Source: Pachypanchax playfairii (Eukaryota > Chordata > Actinopteri > Cyprinodontiformes > Aplocheilidae). From it: a stretch of 64,000 nt of DNA. The DNA lies in contig SSNP01000010.1 of NCBI GenBank assembly GCA_006937955.1, positions 6,151,844 through 6,215,843 on the forward strand, written 5' to 3'. Below, one piece after another: positions 45,711 through 57,612 of this stretch (positions are counted from its first letter, which is position 1; the number at the start of each line of letters is the position of its first letter). The notes under the pieces are model-generated. The model worked only from the letters and a program-made list of their open reading frames with translations. It was not told where the DNA came from and searched no databases. Both the position numbers and the translations under genes were made by a program.

Positions 45711-47855
45711 CCTCATCACATGAGCTGCAAATTCATGATTTCAACCCCAACTACATGCAACAAATAGGTTCACCCACCATTTTTACTATGCAGCTATTTT
45801 AAGTGGCAAATATAATTAGAATGCTTATTCAGTGACATCATTTGATTATTTAATTACCCTAAAATCCTCCCTACTGACCCAAACTGAGTTTTCTGTTATT
45901 ATTTCACATGATACTTATAAAATATACTAATGATCATTTCTGTGTACATTCAGAGTGCAACACATTCCCACAGTAGCAGGATTTTAGGCAAACTGTTCCT
46001 GACATCCTGTCCCTCTGCCCTGAAGCTACCCTGAGGACGCTGCCTCAGATCAAGGACATCACATCACTCAGTCCCCAAAGCTGCACATACAACAGTCAAT
46101 AAATGTTGTAGAGCCTGACAAAAATGGTTACATCTACAGAAGACAGAATTTACTCCAAAATGAGATTTGACATGAAGCGCACCTGCTGCTTCTAAATGAC
46201 TAATAGCAGAAAAGATGAAACAAATGGCTCTCTTGATAATCCCTGATGACAAATATTCTGCCTACAGTTCTAACAAATATGAGAGCTGCTGATTTTAATC
46301 TTTCAAAGGGAACTGAGTGTTTCAGAGATTAATTCATCAAATCACCTTTGGCAACTTGAGGCACACAGACGAAGCGTCTGACTGACTCAAACCAACATGA
46401 GGATACACAGAGGGGGTGTTTGGGGGGTTGATCACAAAATCCACCATCTGGTGTCAGCAAGTGGTTTTGCTCACCATGACCAATTGTGTCATTAGATCAT
46501 TGAATAATTAGAGAAGGGATCATGTCTACTCAGAGAACATGCCTTTCAAATGCATTAGCGTGTGTGACTAATTTCTTTACAGCAGACTGTCACAAATCTA
46601 CGAGCAGACCTCAAAGGAAAACGTCTCAACATCTGAACTCAGTAAAGTTGGAGAAAAACAACCTGATGTTTGATGAGAAATGTTTGACACAGACAAAAAT
46701 CGAATTTCAGTTTTTCACCCAATGAGGAAAGAGTGCTTGTTGAGTTTAGGAATAATTTTGAATTAGTCAATGTCACTCTGAGCAGGAAGGAATTTTTCAG
46801 TGCACTTTGTCTGGGTGACATTATCTAAAAAGTCAGGACACCATCTTTGATGCCACACACTGCTTCTACACAAAATGATGTGGGTTTTTTCCTTGTAAAT
46901 TATTTTACAACATAACTGCATATCACAAAGAAATGGAAGATTAATGACTTCCTTTGTGTCCAGGTGGGGATAACCAAATAAAAATGAGGAGTTGTATTTT
47001 ATCTCAGATAAGACAGAACAGACAGGCTGCAGATTTCTGTCCAGATCAGTCAGATTGTTCTAATCAAAGAGATTTACACATCTTTTTGATGTCACAGATT
47101 TAAAAGCTTCATGTTTTTTGTGTGTTTCTTGTCTGATGCATATAATAAAAAACAAGCAATCAAACGCTATATGATAACATGAATGAGACGCTTCAAAAGT
47201 AACAACATGAAAATAATTATGTAGGAGGTTTTTCATCAATCCCACTCAGCTTAGCTTCTGAGAACTCCAAAGTATGAAGAAGAACACAGAAGAAGATATG
47301 TTGAACAAATCATAAAGCTATGTTTTGCTTAATATTTCAAAATCAACAATAATTGGCAAACCTAAAGAAATGATCAGTTTTCATGAGGCTGTTCTGTTTA
47401 TCACAGTGTAAATACAATCCAGGCAGGTATGTGTCAACACTGAAGTTTAGAAAAGATAAATAATTTAGATTAAGGTTTAAATCTTTTTCTAACTTCATGT
47501 ACTTGATTTGTACAATTTAAAGATGCAAGACAAAGACAAAGGTATGATCTAAAGGAAATGTAAAAATAATACTGGGCCGATGCACATTCAAATCTAATCC
47601 TATCACAGTATATTTAACACGGTTAACCTCAGAACTTGTTTATATTCAGCTGATTGGACACATTTAACTAAAATGATTCAAATCTAAAACTACCTTCATG
47701 ATACTTTGTGAGTAATTTTGTCCAAACTGTTTTGAAATTGTGTTTCTTTTTAAAATATCTTCAAATATTCATTTAAATAGATGATTTTGATCAGACATAA
47801 CTTATAAACAAACCCGGGTGTCTGATTCCAGGTTTGGTTTCACCCCAACATTTAT
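45711..47855. other. unique AT-rich sequence, no gene seen
   Basis: 45940-46240 is GC-richer but has no recognisable domain. Otherwise ordinary. Confidence 0.4.
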
Positions 47856-47857
47856 GC

Positions 47858-48272
47858 TTAAAGACCCACTCCAATGAAAATTGTGTTTTTCATGTTGTTA
47901 ACATGTTCTTGTGGCATTTTTCTGATGGAAGAGGATCTTGAGAAAATTAAGCCCAAAACTGCATTTCTGAGTATTTCTCCTTTTAAATCACTGTGACTCA
48001 TCAGTAATTTGAAAAATCCTGTTTGAAAAAGAATGTTTTAGTGATGTAAGAAATGGATTGGGCGGGCTTATAGCACTAGCATAAAAAGAGATCTCTTGGC
48101 AAGAGGGAAAGACAGAGGTGAATGACTAATGAGCTACTGCCAGTATAGAGAAACTATTTAATAGAAAACAGCACAGGTTTTGTTATTTTGGGTAAAAATT
48201 CCATAGTCGTATTTTAATGACCACTGAGAACATTTTAAAATAGTTAAAAATCTGATCGGAGTTTGTTTTTAA
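47858..48272. mobile_element. TTAA-flanked MITE, 415 bp
   Basis: TTAA at 47858-47861 and 48269-48272 bounds the element. Inside, AGACCCACTCC (left) and AAACAAACTCC (reverse complement of right) are the terminal repeats. The left half, AAAGACCCACTCCAATGAAA onward, matches a repeat I know to be frequent in percomorph fish. TTAA duplications point to piggyBac or Kolobok mobilisation. No transposase is encoded. Confidence 0.75.
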
Positions 48273-51200
48273 AACTGTTTAAAACAGCAACATTTGCTGA
48301 AAAAAACTGTTTACAGACTCGTTACCTGAAACAAATCTGTGTGAAAAGTTTTCAACTAATTCAACAAGTTACCCAAACACACTGGAGCAGTTTCATAGGT
48401 CACAACTAGTTCCTATTATAACAACTAACTAGTACTAGTTCTAGTGTTAGATGTGTACTCTAGCTGCTAAATGTTAACACAATATGTGTATTTACTTAAA
48501 GTGATTTTAGTAATAATCATGAATTTATTAATCTAAGTACAACAGAAATATCAATCTAATTGTTGAACATAAAAAGATGTTATATTGAACTGAATGAGTT
48601 TTTCCTCTCGTGTGTCGTTATTTACAAGAATCTCCATGTGCTTTAAGTTGATTCTTAGAAAATCGTATGTGTTTATTCTTTTTAAATTGGCTTAATGTTG
48701 TTTTGACATTAGAAGTGGAAGCACAGTTGATATTTAAATTGATCTTTAATGTTGAGTTCAATTGCTTGGCAGTGAAACAAAAGATGAAATTATCCTTCAG
48801 ATGTTACTTTTACCCTCAAATTAAAGTGAACTTCAGAGTCAGAACTTTACTTTGATGTGGAGAAGCTGAATCAATACTCCTGCTTTTATCTCTATTTGTT
48901 TAATACAAACTGTTGCACTTCAGCATGTGTGTCTTCAGTTATTGACATCACAAAAAAAGTTTTACATTTGCAAAATTTAAAAGGTGTCATTTTAACATAA
49001 AATATTTATGTTAAATATAAGTGAAAAATACCAGAATCATTATTAAGTAAATAGAGACTTTTCTTACAACTAATTGCCTCAAATGTCATTAACTGAGCTT
49101 CTTTTTAACTGACAAAACTGACTATAACAACTTGGAAACCTGAAGAGAAACAAGAACAAATGACGAATTAGCAACAGGTGAGTAGCAGTTAGCAGGAGAG
49201 TAGAAAGCAGGAGTAAAGAAACATGAGTCTCACAAATTTAACAAAATAAAATGGAAGGTCGAGTAAACTACGACACATGGAAACATACAGAAACCTCCAC
49301 CCAGATGGTTGTGGTTCATAACGTGATCTCCTCAGTAGATGCAGCTCTGCTGTCCTTTTCTTTCTTTTTGACAGTTGCCTTTCAAAATCACTAAAATTAT
49401 CACAAACATGCACTTGCATTACTTTGTAACTCTAAGGGTTTTGTTTTGGAGCAGATTTTTAATTGCTGAAGTATAAATTAGTTTTAACTTGACCTTTAGT
49501 GGCTCTCTGCTCCCAGTGATCAGCTGACAGGGGCTCCTGATCGGCACAATGGGGCCGCCATGTTTATTCCCATTTTAAGATCTTTAATAAAAAGGTAACA
49601 AACATGTAACCCATCAAGGATGGATGATGAGCTGAGTTTTATCCCTTCACGTTCAGTAACATGTCACTCCTCTGGATGAGACTGATACATTCCTCGAACT
49701 CAGAGTGTGTTTAATCAAAGTGATTAGTTACCTGAATTTAACCTCACTGAAAATGTATTTACTAAAAATGGAGTCAAAAAGTTGAGCTGTTCTCTAAAAG
49801 TAAAGTTCAGACTGCTGTCCCATAGTAGTACACATGTTATGGTTCTCTGCGACAGTTTTCCATGGTACGTGCTTTAACTTGGTGCTGACAGTTTGTGGTT
49901 GATGTTGTAATCACTGATGTTTTGTTGCACCTGCAGAGAAGGAAATAATGCAGACAATACAGTGACCTTTGCATTTGCTTTTGATTTGGCTTTGGTTGAA
50001 GCAGAGTACGTGACAATGTCTGTGCTGTCATGCAGAATTTCAGTCACCTGTTGGAAGGTTGTTCACCAGTCTCACAGCTGATTACCAACTTGTGTTCCTT
50101 TCAAGGCCTCTGGCCTCTACAGTCTGTATCCTTTATACAGTGAAAGGTTCAGCTGCATTTATTAAGAATGGCTCATTTAATCACAACAATATTTAACAAT
50201 TCTAATTCTAACAACACAGAGACAAAAAAACTTGATCCAAAACAAAACAGTCTAAATACATTTGTTGCTTTTAATCACAGTCATAACTATTTCTGATAAG
50301 TTTTTGATATTAAATTATTCAGTTATACACAGAGGTTTTGTTTTCTTGTGCTCAGGCAGTTGAAGCGCATCATTTTTATGCCTGGAAGTGGTTTTTATTC
50401 ATTTTATTTTCAGCTGAGGATGATGATAATATCAGCCTGACGTCTTATATTATAAAAAAAGAGCTTCTTCTAACACTGAAATAAAATAACTAAAAGACAT
50501 TCCAGGTCACTAAAGTATTCATTACAAATTGTTTTACATTTTAACTCCAGCAAAACCTTTTTCTGAACTTTTTATCTGAATTTTACAAACTGCAGAAAGT
50601 TTCTATGTCTTTCAGTTTGTTTCAATTAAGAATGTTGGTGTTTACAAAGAGAGGCTAACTTGTTTAGAAGCAAATCTTATTTGCTTCATTCCAAAGTTTG
50701 TCACACTGCACACTGCTCATCATTTTCATGTCTTTGAAAATGTTAGTCAGACATCCTTAGAGCAATACTCTTGACAGCCAAATGGGAGCATAACAAGACG
50801 ACACATCTTAAGTTGATAAGGCAGATAACAAGATGCACATCCTGGGTTCTCAGAAGTGCACATCAGCAGCCATAGTGGCCCTGCACACATCTGAAGCTCC
50901 CTCAGTGCTTGGAGTGTCAGCTTAGCTACTCTCGCTACCTGCTTCTCTTTTTCTCTGAGGTCTTTGTTTTTCCCCTTAAGTAGATAAGTTCTTTTCATGC
51001 AGACCTCATGCATTTTTATTGCCATCTGGAGAATACCAACAGCTTAAAACAAGGTGGCTTTAGTGGTACAAATTGCGGTAGAAACTCACTCAAAGTCATC
51101 TAGACTAATTTGATTGACCATGACTTGGTGTACATCTCAGTTTGTAGGAGGATGGGTGTGTTTACATGTGTTTTAGATGAAGTGAATATTCAGACAGGGC

Positions 51201-53330
51201 AGAGAGAATAGACATTTAGAAAAAGGGAAAGCTTGCTAAAATATGCAGCAATGTGTGTATGTTTGAATAACACACAAGCACAAATAATTCTTCTTGTCTT
51301 GCATCTCCTTCCTCCCCCTTTTTTGTTCCTTCCCCAGGAGCACCAGAGTTGATGGGCCGTCCCAGACGCCACTTGACATTTTGTCCCCAGTCCGACCGGA
51401 TGCAGCATAAAAAATTCACTCAAGCGTGAAACCAGGAGGAACACCGAGCTCCCCTCCGCCCCCAGTGTGCACCTCTCGGTGGGGAGTGCAAGGTGAGCAG
51501 AACTTGAGCTTGTCATGGCTGCACGCCTCTGACAAACATAAGTAGATGCTAATGGCAAAATCGTGACAGAGCAGAGTCCCACCACCATATGGCTAATTGC
51601 CACAACAATATCCGCTGTGTTATTAATCATGTTTTCATAGTGTGCCATGATAATTGGAATAATTAGGAGGGGAGCAGGCACAGGGATGCTTCTGCAATGT
51701 TCCAGCTTTGAAAAAGGAAATCTTGTAAAAATGTGCCTCTTTACTTTCCATGTTGCCCGACGTTTGGTTCCCTGCTCGGCCCAAAAACGTTTTCATTTTT
51801 TACTGTGCTTCTTCTGTTGGTCTTCTTTCTCCTTCTCTCTGGCTCTCTGCTTCGTGTTTACAGTTTTCAGTAGAAAACAGAGTTGATAATTAATGAATAC
51901 AGTGACTCGCCTGTCATGGGAAGGTTTGCTGCGAGTTGTTTTGCTGCGTGGCTGGGGCATTTCAGGTAGCTGAATGAGGCCACATGGCCCGCTGAGTTCT
52001 AACAATGAAGATTTGGGGTTAACACTTTATGTGTGTTTCTCTGCAGTGGTGGAAGTTACTAACCTAATAAACCAGTTTGCTTACGTTTGGTGGCCAGATT
52101 ATTTTTCTAGACAAAAGACATCAGAATCAGAGCAGCATTTTCTGTAAAATATGTGCAAATTAGTAACTGGTGTTGGAGAGTTTCATTTTTGGGGAGATTT
52201 TTACAACCAATGAGCCCCTAAAGCATTTCTCTTCATATGATTTTGTGCTGTTTGACAACCTGCTCTGCTGTTAGACCTATAGATCATTCGACATGAGGAA
52301 AAGTTGATTATTTCTGAGAGATCCCTGGTATTTAAAAAGGAGCTTTAACTGACTCCAACAGTGAGTCAACTAATAAGACAGCAGAGTTCCCGTGGTCGAA
52401 TCTAAACAGTCTGAGAGACATGAACTTTTTCTTCTTCTTCTAATGAAAATGGATTTATTTAGGCTACATGACCTCCATAACAAAAATAATGAGCATATTC
52501 AAGGAAATGCAAGGATGGAGATTATCACTGAGATTAAAAGGAGTAATAATGGATAAAGGAGAGTAAATAGGGCACGAATGATGGAGGAGAACAGGAAGGA
52601 TTCAATGATCAAGTACTTATTTTTTTTATTTTCATCCAGTTTTTATTACAACTTCTTCAAACAGCTTCTTGTAACTGAAAAGTAATCTGTTATATGTGAA
52701 GAAAGAATTTGGTATAACTTCCCATTTTTCCTCTTTTGTCCGGAGGGTCTTAATAAAACCACAACGCTTTATTTAAGCATTTAGCCTCCCTCAGACACCC
52801 TTTTAACACCATTCACACCTTCACCAGCATGGCTTATTAACACTACAGATGACACAAGCAAACTCCAAGCTATTTTTTATTCCCCACTTCCCACTCATTC
52901 ATTTCACGTTTTCACAGCTCTTCTTCTTCATCATCCTCTCACTGTGTCAGCAGACATGTAGCCTACACAGACCCCACAACTCACTGAGAGCTTTTACAAA
53001 CAAACCTATTTGTTCAGTTAAAAGAAAAAAGGATTTAATTGTTGCTGTAGTTGTTTGAGGAGACGCACATGCTCAGAATTTTATGCTTTCACACATACCG
53101 TGTCATTATTGTTACTATAGTCACCTCCTGTTGACCCCATGCGAGCACTTAATAGTAACAGTTTGACATCTTGTTTGAATGGAGATATTTTATTTAATGA
53201 GAAAGAAATAGTTTGAAATTATATAGTTGAGGTGGGAACATTTTTCTTTTCTTCTCCAAATATTGTGATCTAATTCATCTGTAGATCAAAATTGACCAGT
53301 TAAAAATGAGTTTGTTATTTTGTCTCCAAC
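48273..53330. other. long unique region, no gene; conserved-looking blocks
   Basis: 51440-51690 contains ATATGGCTAATTGCC, TGTTATTAATCATG and TGATAATTGGAATAATTAG, a dense set of homeodomain-type cores. 49500-49570 and 50740-51060 have balanced composition. A perfect 14-bp palindrome, AACTAGTACTAGTT, lies at 48427-48440. The 163-codon minus frame over 51190-51681 has no domain. No gene is supported. Confidence 0.3.
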
Positions 53331-53440
53331 AATAAAATAAAATAAAATAAAATAAAATAAAATAAAATAAAATAAAATAAAATAAAATAAAATAAAATAA
53401 AATAAAATAAAATAAAATAAAATAAAATAAAATAAAATAA
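53331..53440 (+). repeat. (AATAA)22 microsatellite
   Basis: 110 bp of uninterrupted pentanucleotide. The minus-strand frame through it is a Phe-Ile-Leu-Tyr repeat and not a gene. Confidence 0.97.
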
Positions 53441-53879
53441 AAATAAGGTAAACAAAATGTTCTCAGGTATATAAACAGTTTGTTTATTGAGGTGATTCTG
53501 GGGTCTGTTGTGGCCCTGGGACTCTGTGTTTGTGTTTCTCTTGTTGTCATCTGTGTTAATTACTGATAGATTATAGTTTATCTAAACAAAGTTCTCATTC
53601 AACATCGAGTGATGTGGGGGTCCGAAGCAGCTGTCTGCTTTGCCTGTTGACAAACAAAACCTCTGGCTATAGATGGTCGACGTACTGATTTGCAAAGTGA
53701 TGATAGCAGCCGATGCTTTGAAAGTGAGCATCACAGCATGCTTCAGACTTTATTTTGAGTCATGAAAATTTTGAACTTGTACGTGTTAAATCTGTCCAGT
53801 AATTATTAAACAAGAAACAATTTGTACTTGTTAAACACTGTCTGAGTCTTAATGATCACTGAAAGTATTTTTACACTAC

Positions 53880-53990
53880 AAGTTACATTCACACATTCCA
53901 TAGGCAAATCAGGGGGCATGTGGAGGGGAAAGCTGGGATCGAACAGCCAACTTGCAGATTGGAAGGCAACCACAGCCACCCCTGACATGA
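53880..53990 (-). mobile_element. SINE-like head, tRNA-derived, minus strand
   Basis: On the minus strand: GGGTGGCTGTGGTTGCC (A-box region), TTCCAATCTGCAAGTTGGC, GTTCGATCCC (good B box), then CCCTCCACATGCC and a GGAATGTGTGAATG block. It is the same design as the element at 15880-16195, and its tail is missing. It is not a functional tRNA gene: no acceptor-stem pairing was found. Confidence 0.7.
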
Positions 53991-53999
53991 GAATAACCT

Positions 54000-56520
54000 A
54001 CAGTAAATACACATCAGGCTGCAAATACTGTAAAAAAGTACAATTTCTAATCTATTTTAACTCAAATGGAAAAATGTTTAAAGAACAGATCAAAGATAAA
54101 AAAAGAAAACCAACAATTAAAGTGTGAATACACACGTGGAACAGTCGTCTGCGCTTCCCCTCAGCCACTCACATTCCACTAGCTGTTTTCTTAACCTGTT
54201 GCCTCTTTTTCTGAACTTTAGTCAGTTTAAATAAAAATTATAGTTCCTCTGCGTCAGCCACTCAGGTTAACTGAATCATTCTAATTATTTGGTCCACCTC
54301 GGCAGCTGCCTGCTAGGAATGTTTACAGCCTTCCCTCTGCTCCAATCTGTCACACAGACATCAAATACTCTGGCGTTAGGTGTTTATAGTTTTCTTACAG
54401 ACGTGGCTTATGTCTGCTGAACAGGCAGAAAAGAATTATGGTTCTCGTATAGAATTAGGAGGGGCCCATGATGTTTTTCCACACCCTTGTTCTCGTTTCA
54501 GACAGTTATGGACCTGGGAATGACAAAAACCAGCTGCTCCTCTGACCATAAAGCCCACTGCTGAGCCTTTAATTGTTACGCTGAAGAGAGGGAATTATTT
54601 TCACCCCAAACAACCCAAGAACAAGGAGATGAGGGGGGTAAAGGGGTCAGGAAGGAGCTCCCAAATGGGATGGATAAAATGGCCTTATGGGTGGGGATAG
54701 CTTGAGAAGTTTCCCTTGCAGCTCCTGTAATAATTATCACATCAGAGGTTAAACCTGGGTCATGACCTGAATTCATTCTGCTGTGGGGCTGTTTAATGCG
54801 GCATGTTTTGGAAAATAAAGTTTAAATATAAAATACATTTACAATTACTATCTTTAACCATATATTCCAGAGTGGAAAATAAAATATTGTTGAATATTTC
54901 TTTGTTATAGTGATGCTTATTCATAATGAATCTCAGCCTTTTATTTTCACTTAAAAGGTAAATAAAATGTATTTATATGAGCTGTGTTCATAAAAAACTT
55001 GTCAAATGTCCCCTGCTAACAGCTTATTCTGCTACTGACTCTTTTTTGTTGGACTGAATGATTTAAGTTTGATGAAATAAAACATTCTGACAATGTTCAG
55101 TATGCCTCAGTAGCATGTAGAAGAACCATACACAGCCATGGCAGCCTGGCTCCTCCTCTTCATGCTGGTCTGTGGGATGACGTCCCATCAGCTGATGTGG
55201 TTGTGTTGGTCACCTTGGCATGAACAGTGAACCCAAACCTTGGCAGGTTTTTCATGGACAAAGTCCACAACTCTGCTGCTCAACCCAAAAACTATTTATT
55301 TATTTATTTTTCAAATGTGGCCTCAATTAGGGGAAATGAACAAATGAACAAATTCTGTTTTTTATATTGACTAAAAAATCTTAATATTGCTTTTAATTTC
55401 TGATGAATTTAGAAATTCAGACATCTAAATATTTATTTCTGAGGACATCTGACAGTGGTTAATGCTTTTTTGAAGACACAGTGACGTCAGCTTTTATTTA
55501 CCTACTTTTAAAATCAATTTGTAAATATTATTACTATTAAAAGGACAAGCTTCACTACCAACAGCTGTTTATTTATGGGACACCTTTAGTGGGTTTAGGA
55601 TCTTAAAGCTGATTAGTTTTGAGACACATTTTTGTTTCATCTGTGCTAAAATCAGAATGCTAATAAGAAATAACCATCTGAAGTTTTGGTGTTGCCTTTG
55701 ATAAAAAATATAAAATTATATTTTTTAACATTTTTAGAGGTGGTTGCTACTCAACTTCTTCCTGTGTTGGTTTTACCTGGAGTTTTTGTAACATTACCGG
55801 TGGAGCTGCTTTAATGTTGATCAGTATGAGCTTCACTTCCATTAATTAGTGACTAACATCCTCATTGCTGTGGTCAGATTGGTTTTAGAAGTAACACTTC
55901 TTTGAAAGCTTTAATTGCTCTTTAAAAGATTGTCATCAGCAGGTGGAGCAGACCTAATGACCGACCCTCCCTCTGCTTTTCTGTGTGTGATGTTCATGTT
56001 TCTGATACAGACTGCATCAGCACACTGATCCAATATCTATAACAACCATTTCTTCTTGTTAAACTTCCATCCTGACACTGAATCAGAGTGTATTTATCTG
56101 TGTCGTCCTCTCTGGTTCCTCCCTTCTCTCTCTCATCTCCAGAGGTGAGCTCTAGGTTGCTTCCCATATTAGTTTGTTTTCCACTTAATGAAGCGGTGGA
56201 GCATGAAGGTCCAAGCACTTCTAAACAGTGTGTTCATTAAACCAATGGTGCTTAATGATGACGGCAAAGCCATTGGCGACCCATTGGCTCCTACTGAGTG
56301 CAACCATTACCTTTAGAGCCAGCCCACTGGGGGAGGGGGAGGGGGTATGGCATTGGGACGGGCATTGACACAGAGGGAGGGAGGGAGCTGTCAACAATGC
56401 TGTCACAAGGACATGCAGCTCTCAGTAAATGACTGAGTCAAAATATTTGTCTCAGAGCCTGTAAGTCTTTGGATGATTTAAAACTGCACAGAGTTCCTTT
56501 GTAACGTGGTGCCACAGACA
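54000..56520. other. unique sequence, no gene; conserved-looking blocks
   Basis: 54420-54780 and 56220-56330 have balanced composition with AATTAGGAGGGGCCCATGAT and CATTAAACCAATGGTGC type strings and may be conserved noncoding sequence. 55138-55218 encodes a 27-codon frame with a signal-peptide-like start (MAAWLLLFMLVCG) but nothing follows it. Confidence 0.3.
56329..56345 (+). repeat. G-rich tract, quadruplex-capable
   Basis: Three runs of five G separated by A, with further GGG runs at about 56355 and 56360. Confidence 0.6.
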
Positions 56521-56521
56521 C

Positions 56522-57231
56522 TAGCTACGTTTACATGCGCCAAATTTCCCCAATCTGATTAAAATCTTGGTCGATCTGAATTCCCAAATCCCTGTTTACA
56601 TGGACACTAACTGAAATGATCTGATCATGCCATGAGTACACATGCACCAAGCACTCGATCAGGTTAAATGAGTTGAGCATGCGCACAGCGAGTTGTCTTT
56701 CCGGGGGAAGAAAAAAAAGTAAACAAACTCCGTCCTTTCTGCACGTCTTTCCCGCCCCATCGTGTGCTCGAGCTGACTCACGTTATCCCCAATATGGACC
56801 TTCTGCAGGTGATTACCTTTATGTTTGGGTTTTTACTGGTCGCATTAACCAAGCTAGCGGCTGAATACATATTGCTACTGCTCCTCCACCACAGGAGAGG
56901 AGAGCAGGATGACAGGATGACTGCACCAGCAGACCACTTCTGTTTACTTCCCGCTATGTTTTCTACTTGGGTCTGCGAAAGTGGAAAGACATCACGCTGA
57001 AGTTGTACGCATGCGCAAAGGGCTCTTTTCATCCTTTCTTTCCGAATGGGTGTATACATGCACGTCTATCCGAATGAAGATCGGACAAAACCACCCCTCT
57101 CGATCGGAAGTAAATTTAATTCTGATCAGGCTGCATCGGATCAAAACATTCTGATTGACATGTTTACATGACGTCTTTTTTTTCCGATTGGGCGTTTATT
57201 CCGATTAAATGTGCCCATGTAAACGTAGCTA
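56522..57231. mobile_element. 710-bp TIR DNA transposon with NRF1-like motifs
   Basis: Perfect 14-bp terminal repeats GCTACGTTTACATG (56524-56537) and CATGTAAACGTAGC (57216-57229) are flanked by TA (a CTA duplication is also possible). Subterminal copies of TTTACATG and GATCGGA/TCTGATC-type motifs lie inside both ends. NRF1-like cores occur at 56677-56686 (GCATGCGCAC) and 57007-57018 (ACGCATGCGCAA). The interior is CpG-richer than the surroundings and has a 78-codon frame (56764-57000) starting MDLLQVITFMFGF, which could be a leftover 5' exon of a transposon protein. No transposase catalytic domain is visible. Superfamily open: Tc1/mariner or PIF/Harbinger. Confidence 0.8.
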
Positions 57232-57370
57232 CTGTTTATCATGCAAGTTGGGTTTCTGGTCACTGGTTGAAAGGTAATTTGTTGATACAAAATAAGAAAA
57301 TGTCAACATCTGGATAAAAAAGTCTGTAGTAACGTGACAACTGATGCAGACTGTCTTAATGATTTTGTTT

Positions 57371-57612
57371 ATTACCTCCACCGAGGAGGGTTACGTGTTG
57401 TAGTAACATAATGTGAAAAGTTGTGGATATATTTTAATGAAATTCTTAGGAAATATCCAGAATGGGTCATGTAACAGCTGATTAGATTTTAGAAGTGATC
57501 TCCATCACCGTATGGATCCAGGAGTTTTAAAGGATTCTTTAACATTGGGAGATAAAGCCATAATAAAGGTGCTTGGTGCAGGTCTGCGCCCTCAGAGTGC
57601 TTTTCTAGTTTT
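57371..57612 (+). repeat. diverged dispersed repeat, palindromic start
   Basis: It starts ATTACCTCCACCGAGGAGG, with CCTCC (57375-57379) and GGAGG (57385-57389) as inverted arms. It continues TTGTGGATATATTTTAATG, AGGAAATATCCAGAATGGG, TTCTTTAACATTGGGAG and ends GGTCTGCGCCCTCAGAGTGC then TTTTCTAGT. The same order is known to me from a repeat widespread in fish and other animals. Its superfamily is not certain. Confidence 0.6.

Noticed and set aside
51190..51681. 163-codon open frame on the minus strand
   Set aside because: Longest frame in the window but with no domain, no splice context and a Met-rich start. The block reads as noncoding conserved sequence, and the frame has no supporting codon pattern.
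55138..55218. small secreted peptide gene starting MAAWLLLFMLVCG
   Set aside because: Only 27 codons, no cleavage site or mature peptide after the hydrophobic run, and no evidence of splicing.
56673..57000. transposase gene inside the TIR element
   Set aside because: Frames of 63 and 78 codons lack any DDE/DDD catalytic pattern or DNA-binding domain. At most a leftover 5' exon.
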